Below, piece by piece: positions 1 through 5,519 of a stretch of DNA of 9,304 bases. This DNA comes from CAVZLD01 sp964522605. Its GTDB lineage: Bacteria; Planctomycetota; Planctomycetia; Pirellulales; Pirellulaceae. The DNA lies in assembly GCA_964522605.1 (NCBI GenBank), contig CAZFWV010000270.1:1-9304 (forward strand), read 5' to 3'. The notes beneath the pieces are model-generated. The model searched no databases. It was not told the DNA's origin and saw nothing but the letters and a program-made list of their open reading frames with translations. Within the stretch, counting starts at the first letter, position 1. Every line of letters starts with the position of its first letter. Made by a program: the position numbers and the translations under genes.

Positions 1-52
1 CCGGGGATGGCGGATTTGCAATCCGCTGCCTTAGCCGCTTGGCTACGGCGCC
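1..52 (-). tRNA. tRNA-Cys (anticodon GCA), 3' part cut by window edge
   Basis: Read on the minus strand from base 52, the sequence folds as the first 52 nt of a tRNA. The 5' acceptor strand is GGCGCCG, followed by TA and a D arm (GCC...GGC around AAGCGGCTAA). A 5-bp anticodon stem GCGGA/TCCGC encloses loop TTGCAAA, whose anticodon GCA (plus-strand 17-19) reads Cys codons. The variable region and the start of the T stem (CCCGG) reach base 1. The T loop, the 3' acceptor strand and any encoded CCA lie outside the window, so the acceptor pairing cannot be checked. The anticodon loop and D arm are canonical, so Cys identity is well supported. Confidence 0.92.
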
Positions 53-62
53 TGATCCGGGC

Positions 63-91
63 AGAGTAGGAAATCCTTGACGGTTGGTCAA
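63..91 (-). promoter_or_regulatory. Putative sigma70-type promoter of tRNA-Cys
   Basis: On the minus strand a TTGACC -35 hexamer (plus 86-91, 5 of 6 to consensus) is followed by a 17-nt spacer and TACTCT (plus 63-68), which keeps the key T, A and final T of a -10 box. The predicted start near base 56 is only a few nucleotides before the mature tRNA 5' end at 52. The GC-rich stretch after the -10 resembles the discriminator of stable-RNA promoters under stringent control; that regulatory reading is inference. Confidence 0.5.
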
Positions 92-92
92 G
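76..92. repeat. Inverted repeat CTTGAC-N5-GTCAAG over the tRNA promoter -35
   Basis: A perfect 6-bp inverted repeat, CTTGAC (76-81) and GTCAAG (87-92), is separated by 5 nt. It covers the proposed tRNA-Cys -35 hexamer and puts a TTGAC on the opposite strand too. It could be an operator for a dimeric regulator or simply chance symmetry; nothing in the window identifies a binding protein. Confidence 0.4.
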
Positions 93-371
93 AGGAGTGA
101 GCGCGACATTTCAGGATGCCTCAGCGGGCGGCGAGACGAGCGATTGCTCGGGTTATCGGGCCCGAATTCCCGCCGACGCACGCCGAAACGACGGAATCGG
201 TTTCCAATCCCGGGTCGGGCTGCCATTTGCCCAACCGGCACGCCCTGCATTCCGATTTCGCGAGTGAAGCTGGGCGGTCTTGCGATCGATCTCAATCAGC
301 GGGCGCGGTTGCGCGAACGGAAGCGACTGTCGCTCCGCATGCTCCTCATGTGTGAAAGGATGCACCCTACG

Positions 372-704
372 ATGATCCTCCGCCGTCTTCGCCTGTATTG
401 TAATCGTGCCCGCTTGGTGCGGCTGGTCGATCGGATTGCGAACCGCAGTCAGCAGGCGGTTTGGCTCCGCGTCCGTGACCGCGTGACGACCATGAGCCCG
501 CCCGAAGCCCAGGGGTACATTCGCGTTCGCGCCGCAGCGGTGATCGAGCGTGAGGCCGGAATTGCCGCTTCCGAAGCTGCGGATCTCGATGCCCATTACT
601 GGCCGTTCATCGTCCAGGCGGCACGCCACCGCGTGGTTCGACGGGCGCTCGTCGATGCGGCTCGCCTGCGGGATGCACAGCGTGCGGCCCGCCGCGTCGC
701 CTGA
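372..704 (+). CDS. Small arginine-rich, lysine-free hypothetical protein (110 aa)
   Basis: I do not recognise this protein. It has 110 residues, about 23 of them arginine and none lysine, so it is strongly basic. It looks mostly helical, without a signal peptide or membrane segment. A central TMSPPEAQGYIRVRAA stretch is followed by an Ala/Glu/Asp-rich helix and an Arg-rich C-terminus. Third codon positions are about 70% G or C with few A, which favours real coding. I chose ATG 372 because AAAGGA (355-360) lies 11 nt upstream. In-frame ATGs at 348 and 360 are alternatives, and the frame stays open to 84. The high arginine content fits nucleic-acid or ribosome binding, but that is only a composition argument. 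It stands alone, 37 bp before the next promoter. Confidence 0.55.
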   Translation: MILRRLRLYCNRARLVRLVDRIANRSQQAVWLRVRDRVTTMSPPEAQGYIRVRAAAVIEREAGIAASEAADLDAHYWPFIVQAARHRVVRRALVDAARLRDAQRAARRVA

Positions 705-740
705 TCGATCGTCGCTGAGGACGCACGCATCGCCCGCTGA

Positions 741-769
741 TTGATGCTCGAGAACGGGTCGGCTACAAT
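741..769 (+). promoter_or_regulatory. Putative sigma70-type promoter of pfp
   Basis: TTGATG (741-746, 4 of 6 to the -35 consensus) and TACAAT (764-769, 5 of 6 to the -10 consensus) are separated by exactly 17 nt. The predicted start near 776 would give a leader of about 95 nt before the phosphofructokinase ATG. It lies just past the stop of the upstream gene, so pfp probably begins its own transcript here. Confidence 0.6.
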
Positions 770-798
770 TCGGGGTTTACCCCCCAATCCGCCCGCTG

Positions 799-814
799 CC
801 CGCCTAATGGCGGG
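799..814 (+). promoter_or_regulatory. GC-rich hairpin in the pfp leader
   Basis: CCCGCC (799-804), loop TAAT and GGCGGG (809-814) form a perfect 6-bp GC stem. A second tiny GGGG-TTTA-CCCC stem (772-783) sits at the predicted transcript start, and an 8-bp palindrome GTCGCGAC lies at 818-825. No T run follows, so this is not an intrinsic terminator. It may shape the leader of a gene that has no Shine-Dalgarno site; any regulatory role is unproven. Confidence 0.4.
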
Positions 815-870
815 GCCGTCGCGACCGCGATCAGGTCCGGCAGTTGGCCTTCTTCATTCGAGCATCCGAC

Positions 871-2166
871 ATGGCGTCTGGCAAAAACCTGGTTGTCGCT
901 CAGAGCGGTGGCCCCAGTCCGGTGATTAACAATACGCTGCGGGGCATTGTCGAAATGGCCCGCGAGTTGCCGGAGATTGGCACGGTCTATGCCGCCCGGC
1001 ACGGGATCGAAGGCGTCCTGAAAGAGCAATTGTTGGATCTTACCGCGCAGCAGGCGGAGGAGATTTCGCTGCTGCGCTACACGCCGGCTGCCGGTTCGAT
1101 CGGCACCTGCCGCTACAAGTTAAAGGAATGGCAGCAGGAGGATTTCGAGCGGGCGATTGACGTCTTCAAGGCACATGATGTCGGCTTCTTTATCTACATC
1201 GGCGGCAATGATTCCATGGATACGGCCAACAAGATCGCCTTGTTGGCCCAACAGCGGGGACTGGACCTGGTGGGCATCGGGGGTCCCAAGACGATTGATA
1301 ACGATGTCGGAGACAGCGAATTCAAGCTGATCGATCACACGCCCGGATACGGTTCGGCGGCGAAATACTGGATGCACGCCGTGCAGTATGCGAACCAGGA
1401 AAATTGTGGTTCGTGCCCTGCGGATCCGGTCCTCGTACTGCAGGCGATGGGCCGCAAGATCGGTTTCATCCCCGCCGCCGCCCGGCTGGCCGACCCCGAT
1501 CGCGAAATGCCACTGCAGATCTACTTGGCCGAAAGTCCCTGCACACTCGAGCAATTGGCAGACAACGTGAACGACCAGTTGCGCCGTGATGGGCGCTGTT
1601 TGGTTGTGATCAGTGAAGGTTTCGACGTCGGTGAACTGGGCCTGCTGCGAGATTCGTTTGGTCATGCCCAGTTCAGTGCCAGCAAGATGACCGTGGGACA
1701 GCGCGTCGTGAACTATTTGAATGAGGTGGGCCTCGCCGCCAAAGGTGCGGCGCGCGGGAATGTACCGGGAACGGATCAGCGACATTCGATGGCATATGCC
1801 TCCACGATCGACCTGGACGAAGCCTATCATGCGGGACAGATGGCGGCGTTGCTTGCGGCGCGCCGCGAGAGCGGCTCGATGGCAACGATCTTGCGCAACC
1901 CGGGGCCCGTCTATAGCGTGCGTTACGACAAAGTCCCGCTGGAAGCCGTTGCCAATAGCGAACGGCGGTTTCCAACGCATTGGATTGCGGAAGGCGGCAA
2001 GGATGTGACCGACGATTTCGTGCGCTACGCGCGGCCGCTTGTGGGGGAGGCGATGGTCAGCTTGCCGATGATCGACGGCCGGCAACGAATGACGCGTTTT
2101 CAGCCGCTGTTTGCCGATCAGAAGTTGCCGCCTTACGTGCCCCAGGCCGACCGCCCGAAGTCTTGA
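871..2166 (+). CDS. pfp: Pyrophosphate-type 6-phosphofructokinase (PPi-PFK)
   Basis: Cytosolic enzyme that phosphorylates fructose-6-phosphate at C1, probably with pyrophosphate, in a reversible step of glycolysis and gluconeogenesis. In the 431-residue product the N-terminal SGGPSPVINN loop (12-21) is the PFK phosphate-donor motif. GGNDS (111-115) puts Asp114 where ATP enzymes have Gly. PKTIDND (139-145) carries Lys140 where ATP enzymes have Gly, plus catalytic Asp143 and Asp145. MGR (193-195) and SEG (248-250) bind fructose-6-phosphate. The Asp/Lys pair is the known PPi signature. ATG 871 is preferred because the SGGP motif then lies near the N-terminus, as usual; an in-frame TTG at 844 would add nine residues. 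No Shine-Dalgarno is visible before either. Asn113 replaces the usual Asp of GGD, an oddity also possible in PPi subfamilies. Transcription probably starts at the promoter at 741-769. Confidence 0.93.
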   Translation: MASGKNLVVAQSGGPSPVINNTLRGIVEMARELPEIGTVYAARHGIEGVLKEQLLDLTAQQAEEISLLRYTPAAGSIGTCRYKLKEWQQEDFERAIDVFKAHDVGFFIYIGGNDSMDTANKIALLAQQRGLDLVGIGGPKTIDNDVGDSEFKLIDHTPGYGSAAKYWMHAVQYANQENCGSCPADPVLVLQAMGRKIGFIPAAARLADPDREMPLQIYLAESPCTLEQLADNVNDQLRRDGRCLVVISEGFDVGELGLLRDSFGHAQFSASKMTVGQRVVNYLNEVGLAAKGAARGNVPGTDQRHSMAYASTIDLDEAYHAGQMAALLAARRESGSMATILRNPGPVYSVRYDKVPLEAVANSERRFPTHWIAEGGKDVTDDFVRYARPLVGEAMVSLPMIDGRQRMTRFQPLFADQKLPPYVPQADRPKS

Positions 2167-2388
2167 TTTGCGCCCACCCTTCCCCGCCCTGAATTGGACC
2201 CGTTACGATGAATCTTTCGCCGAACGAAGCACCGTCGACGCCGGAAGGCGGAGTCGGGAGGCCGTTGTTGCCGGCGAAGGAAACGCACGACGGTGGCCAG
2301 GGGCGCGCGGGGAGCGCATCGTGATCGTCCGCATCTGAATTGCGTGCGATGATCTGATTATGGATTGAGTTAAAGGAATCTGCTTGCA
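2167..2388. other. 222-bp gap between pfp and the HAD gene
   Basis: This is the largest gap in the plus-strand gene row. It holds a possible 38-codon frame (ATG 2208 to TGA 2322-2324) rich in Pro, Gly and Ser, with no clear ribosome site. It also holds a small hairpin, CGCC-GGAA-GGCG (2239-2250), whose loop is of GNRA type. The right end becomes AT-richer and carries AAAGGA (2372-2377) 11 nt before the next ATG. I found no convincing -35/-10 pair and no terminator, although the spacing suggests a new transcript could begin here. Confidence 0.4.
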
Positions 2389-3255
2389 ATGTATCAGCTC
2401 GAACCCAAACAGGAATTCCTTGTCGGGATTGACTCCGATGGATGTGCCTTCGACACGATGGAACTGAAGCACAAAGAGTGTTTTATTCCGAATACGATCA
2501 AGTACTACGACTTGCAGGGGGTCAGCAAATACACCCGCGAGGCGGCGGAATTCGTGAATTTGTACTCAAAGAGCCGCGGAATCAACCGCTTTCCGGCTCT
2601 CGTGGAAACCCTGCAGTGGCTGCAGAAACGACCGGAGGTTCGCGCACGAAACGTGCGTATTGAGATTCCGAATTCGCTGACCCAATGGATCAAGGAGGAG
2701 TCCAAACTGGGAAACCCCGCGCTGCAGTCGAAGGTGGAGCAGTCGAAGGATCCGGATCTGCAGCGAGCACTCGATTGGTCCGTTGCTGTGAACGACACGA
2801 TCGCCGATATGGTTCACGGTGTCCCGCCCTTCCCTTGTGTGCGCGAGAGCTTAGAAAAACTGGTTTGCACGGCCGATCTGCTCGTTGTGTCCGCGACACC
2901 AAATGCGGCCTTGCAGGCGGAATGGGAAGAACACGACATTGCCCGCTTTACGCGGGCCATCCTCGGACAGGAATTGGGCTCGAAAAAAGAGTTCCTGACC
3001 AACGCAGCCAAGTATGCGCCTGGACAGAGTCTGATGATTGGGGATGCCCCCGGGGACTATCAAGCGGCCGTGGCCAACCAGTGTCTGTTCTTTCCGATCA
3101 ATCCGGGACACGAAGAGGCGAGTTGGCGGCGGTTTTACGAAGAGGGGATTGAACGCTTTCTGGGCGGGACATTTCAGGGCAGCTATCAGCAGGCACTGCT
3201 GGACGAGTTCGAACAGTATCTGCCGCAGCGGCCGCCTTGGCCCGTGGTGGACTAG
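2389..3255 (+). CDS. HAD-superfamily hydrolase (probable phosphatase)
   Basis: A 288-residue soluble protein with all four HAD motifs: motif I DSDG with nucleophile Asp15 and acid/base Asp17, motif II VSAT with Ser168, motif III Lys199/Lys200, and motif IV GDAPGD with Asp219 and Asp223 for Mg2+. About 145 residues between motifs I and II form a helical C1-type cap, which sets the substrate. Family members mostly hydrolyse phosphate monoesters; the substrate here cannot be read from sequence. The neighbours (phosphofructokinase, LarA homologue, mannonate-type SDR, Gnd, Zwf) suggest a sugar or sugar-acid phosphate. Cys19 follows DSDG where Thr or Val is more common. AAAGGA (2372-2377) supports ATG 2389. 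It heads a row of closely spaced genes, 39 bp before the LarA gene, and probably shares a transcript with them. Haloacid dehalogenase or phosphoglucomutase activity is less likely but not excluded. Confidence 0.85.
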   Translation: MYQLEPKQEFLVGIDSDGCAFDTMELKHKECFIPNTIKYYDLQGVSKYTREAAEFVNLYSKSRGINRFPALVETLQWLQKRPEVRARNVRIEIPNSLTQWIKEESKLGNPALQSKVEQSKDPDLQRALDWSVAVNDTIADMVHGVPPFPCVRESLEKLVCTADLLVVSATPNAALQAEWEEHDIARFTRAILGQELGSKKEFLTNAAKYAPGQSLMIGDAPGDYQAAVANQCLFFPINPGHEEASWRRFYEEGIERFLGGTFQGSYQQALLDEFEQYLPQRPPWPVVD

Positions 3256-3275
3256 GGCCGCTCAACCGACACCGC

Positions 3276-3294
3276 CCCTCGAGGGAGACTTCCC
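3276..3294 (+). promoter_or_regulatory. Palindrome and ribosome-site hairpin before the LarA gene
   Basis: A perfect 10-bp palindrome, CCCTCGAGGG (3276-3285), runs into the Shine-Dalgarno-like GAGGGAGA (3281-3288). The same purines can pair downstream as GGGA-GACT-TCCC (3283-3294), ending just before ATG 3295. Two alternative folds therefore compete for the ribosome site. The site supports the chosen start; control by folding is speculation. Confidence 0.4.
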
Positions 3295-4563
3295 ATGCTG
3301 TGCTTTGCCCGAGGAGCCATCGACGACTGTCTCGATCGACAGGCGCTTCGAGAGGGACTGTTTGCGGCGCTTTCGCAATTGGAGCCGCGCCGCAAAGTCC
3401 TGCTGGTTCCGCCCGACTTTACCCGCGTCCACTCGTGTGCCGGAATCCTCACGGAATTGGCGTGGGAATTCTATGGAGACCGGATCCACGACATCTTGCC
3501 GGCACTCGGTACCCATTCTGCCATGACCGATCGGCAGCTGGAACAGATGTTCGGTCGGGTTCCGAAATCGCTTTTCCGTGTCCACGATTGGCGGACGGGC
3601 GTGCGAACGTTGGGAACCGTCCCGGCCGATTTTGTCCGCGACGTTTCCGAGGGTGCCGTCGACTACGCTTGGCCTGCTCAGGTTGCCACGTTGTTGGCCG
3701 AGGGCGACCACGACCTGATTCTGTCACTCGGCCAGGTCGTGCCGCACGAAGTGGTCGGCATGGCGAACTACAACAAAAACATTTTTGTCGGGACGGGCGG
3801 ACCGGAGGGAATCAACAAGAGTCATTTCCTGGGCGCGGCCTACGGGATGGAACGGATGATGGGCCGCGCCGACACTCCGGTACGCCGCGTACTCGACTAC
3901 GCGAGCGAACATTTTGCCCAACACCTCCCGATCGTCTATGCGCATACCGTGGTGGCGCGGGGCGCATCCGGTGGGCTGGAGGTGCGCGGCCTGTTTATCG
4001 GGGACGATCGAGAGTGCTTCGACCGCGCGGCTGAGTTGTCGTTGCAGGTGAATTTCGAGATGCTGGACCAACCGCTATCAAAGGTGGTCGTTTATCTTGA
4101 TCCGGCGGAATTCAAGAGCACATGGTTGGGAAATAAGTCGATCTACCGGACTCGGATGGCCATCGCAGACGATGGTGAATTGGTTGTTCTGGCACCCGGT
4201 GTTCGGGAATTTGGCGAAGACGGTGAAATCGATCGCTTGATCCGCAAATATGGCTATGTGGGAACGCCGCAGGTTCTGGAGGCCGTCGGCCAGCACGATG
4301 ACTTGCGACAGAATCTGAGTGCGGCCGCCCACCTGATCCATGGCTCGAGCGAGGGCCGGTTTCGGATCACCTACTGTCCCGGCCATCTATCACGGGAGGA
4401 AATCGAAGGGGTTGGTTTTGCCCACGGAGACCTCGCCGCGATGCAAGAACGGTATGACCCGAATCGCCTGCGCGACGGATGGAACAGGCTGGCGGACGGA
4501 GAAACTGTCTTCTATATCTCGAATCCCGCATTGGGCCTTTGGGCGGACCGGGCGCGGTTTTGA
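3295..4563 (+). CDS. LarA-family nickel-pincer 2-hydroxyacid racemase/epimerase homologue
   Basis: A 422-residue protein, close to the usual LarA length of about 424. LarA enzymes carry a nickel-pincer nucleotide cofactor bound to a lysine and invert C2 of 2-hydroxyacids by hydride transfer. Visible motifs are DFTR (41-44, the DxTR substrate loop), GTH (72-74, first catalytic His), VPHEVVG (149-155, His151), NYNK (158-161, cofactor Lys161) and NKSHF (174-178, nickel ligand His177). The spacing His151-Lys161-His177 equals His174-Lys184-His200 of the Lactobacillus enzyme, so the active site looks intact. The C-terminal domain contains STWLGNKSIYRTR (275-287). Substrate is unknown: the family includes lactate and malate racemases and a D-gluconate 2-epimerase. 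Location just before a mannonate-type SDR and gnd makes a sugar-acid substrate plausible. The cofactor genes larB, larC and larE are not in the window. The start is supported by GAGGGAGA six bases upstream. Confidence 0.88.
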   Translation: MLCFARGAIDDCLDRQALREGLFAALSQLEPRRKVLLVPPDFTRVHSCAGILTELAWEFYGDRIHDILPALGTHSAMTDRQLEQMFGRVPKSLFRVHDWRTGVRTLGTVPADFVRDVSEGAVDYAWPAQVATLLAEGDHDLILSLGQVVPHEVVGMANYNKNIFVGTGGPEGINKSHFLGAAYGMERMMGRADTPVRRVLDYASEHFAQHLPIVYAHTVVARGASGGLEVRGLFIGDDRECFDRAAELSLQVNFEMLDQPLSKVVVYLDPAEFKSTWLGNKSIYRTRMAIADDGELVVLAPGVREFGEDGEIDRLIRKYGYVGTPQVLEAVGQHDDLRQNLSAAAHLIHGSSEGRFRITYCPGHLSREEIEGVGFAHGDLAAMQERYDPNRLRDGWNRLADGETVFYISNPALGLWADRARF

Positions 4564-4583
4564 GATGTAATTTTCGAACAAAC

Positions 4584-4607
4584 GGAAAAAGGGAAAAGGA
4601 AAGAGGA
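4584..4607 (+). promoter_or_regulatory. Polypurine ribosome-binding tract before the SDR gene
   Basis: Twenty-four unbroken purines contain two Shine-Dalgarno-like sites. AAAGGA (4595-4600) lies 10 nt before a GTG at 4611, and AAGAGG (4601-4606) lies 10 nt before ATG 4617. Both starts are in frame and differ by two residues. The tract rules out the much earlier ATG at 4479, which lies inside the LarA gene. Confidence 0.5.
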
Positions 4608-4616
4608 TCCGTGGCG

Positions 4617-5474
4617 ATGAAGATCCCGCACACAACCAATCTATCGGGCAAGACCGTGGCGATTACCGGAGGCGGCGGCGTGCTTTGTGGTGGCATGGCG
4701 CACGCGATGGCGGCTGCGGGAGCGCGGGTCGCGGTGCTCGATCTGCGTCAGACAGCCGCCAATGCCGTCGCTGAACAGATCGCGGCCTCCGGGGGACAAG
4801 CCCGTGGATATGCCTGTGATGTGCTGTCCGGTGACAGTCTGTCGAGCGCCAATGCACAGATCGAAGCAGACCTCGGTCCGGTTGAAATCCTGATCAATGG
4901 TGCCGGCGGCAATCACCCGAAAGGAACAACTTCTCGGGAGTTCCTCCTGCCCGAGGACCTTACCGCGCAGGTGCCCGAGATTGTGACCTTCTATGATCTC
5001 GATCCGGCGGGAATCCAATTCGTGCTCAACTTGAATTTCCTCGGTACTTTGTTGCCGTGTCAGATGCTCACGCGATCGATGGCCCAGCAGCAGCAAGGCG
5101 TCATCGTCAACGTTTCATCGATGAATGCCTTTACTCCGTTGACCAAAATTCCCGCCTACAGTGCCGCCAAAGCCGCGGTGAGCAACTTCACGCAATGGCT
5201 TGCCGTTCACATGTCGAAGGTCGGAGTTCGAGTGAACGCGATCGCGCCCGGGTTCTTCTTGACGGAACAAAATCGTCGATTGTTGACTCAGGAAGACGGT
5301 CAGTTGACGGAACGCGGTAAGACGATCATTACCCACACGCCCATGGGCCGGTTTGGCGTGGCGGAAGACTTATTGGGCACACTACTGTGGCTGGTCGATG
5401 ATGAAGCGTCCGGTTTTGTGACCGGCACCGTCATTCCGGTGGACGGAGGGTTTTCGGCGTTCAGTGGAGTGTGA
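4617..5474 (+). CDS. Short-chain dehydrogenase, D-mannonate oxidoreductase (fructuronate reductase) type
   Basis: A 285-residue cytosolic NAD(P)-dependent oxidoreductase of the classical SDR fold. The glycine-rich dinucleotide loop is TGGGGVLCGG (17-26), and NGAG (94-97) is the NNAG-equivalent strand. The catalytic set is Asn140, Ser168, Tyr181 and Lys185 (YSAAK), with the usual 13-residue Ser-Tyr spacing. The C-terminus ends in PVDGGFSAFSGV. The motifs NGAGGNHPKGTT, SSMNAFTPLTKIPAYS and APGFFLTEQNR are, as I recall them, typical of SDRs annotated as D-mannonate oxidoreductase, which interconvert D-fructuronate and D-mannonate; gluconate 5-dehydrogenase-like activity is the main alternative. 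It lies 53 bp after the LarA homologue and 45 bp before gnd, probably in one transcript. ATG 4617 is chosen for the ribosome site and normal SDR N-terminus; GTG 4611 is nearly as good. Confidence 0.85.
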   Translation: MKIPHTTNLSGKTVAITGGGGVLCGGMAHAMAAAGARVAVLDLRQTAANAVAEQIAASGGQARGYACDVLSGDSLSSANAQIEADLGPVEILINGAGGNHPKGTTSREFLLPEDLTAQVPEIVTFYDLDPAGIQFVLNLNFLGTLLPCQMLTRSMAQQQQGVIVNVSSMNAFTPLTKIPAYSAAKAAVSNFTQWLAVHMSKVGVRVNAIAPGFFLTEQNRRLLTQEDGQLTERGKTIITHTPMGRFGVAEDLLGTLLWLVDDEASGFVTGTVIPVDGGFSAFSGV

Positions 5475-5519
5475 GTATCACCCAGCCCAAACACACAGCG
5501 ATACAAGGAGCAATCGATC

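Larger units (their letters stand above)
53..371. other. Intergenic region between tRNA-Cys and the small Arg-rich gene
   Basis: About 320 bases without a convincing gene. The left end holds the tRNA promoter and its inverted repeat. The plus-strand frame of the downstream gene stays open back to a TTG at 84, but this start lies inside the tRNA promoter and has no ribosome site. A long antisense frame (153-629) and a short plus frame (116-355) show no recognisable protein. I see no clear plus-strand promoter for the 372 gene and no terminator. Confidence 0.5.

Noticed and set aside
84..371. Extension of the Arg-rich gene back to TTG 84
   Set aside because: The start lies within the tRNA-Cys promoter, has no ribosome site, and the added sequence looks like random Arg/Pro/Ser-rich translation of GC-rich DNA.
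153..629. 158-codon antisense frame
   Set aside because: No recognisable motif; it overlaps the plus-strand gene and looks like a by-product of GC-rich codon bias.
844..870. TTG start for pfp
   Set aside because: ATG 871 puts the SGGP motif at the usual distance from the N-terminus, and neither start has a ribosome site to favour the longer form.
1120..2085. 321-codon antisense frame inside pfp
   Set aside because: It is the mirror of a well-supported enzyme gene and has no family motifs; the same applies to the antisense frames inside zwf (7590-8495) and dus (8538-9167).
2167..2240. Intrinsic terminator after pfp
   Set aside because: No GC hairpin followed by a T run is present; the same search failed after the Arg-rich gene and after zwf.
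2340..2368. TTGCGT and GATTAT as a promoter for the HAD gene
   Set aside because: The hexamers are only 10 nt apart, and no other partner at proper spacing was found.
3237..4034. 265-codon plus-strand frame overlapping the LarA gene
   Set aside because: It is an out-of-frame shadow, Arg/Gly/Pro-rich, with no motifs, whereas the frame at 3295-4563 has a complete LarA active site.
4566..4571. TGTAAT as a -10 box before the SDR
   Set aside because: It lacks the key A at position 2, and no -35-like hexamer sits 16-18 nt upstream.
4479..4616. Earlier ATG for the SDR inside the LarA gene
   Set aside because: It would add 46 residues not seen in SDRs, and the strong polypurine ribosome tract lies after it.
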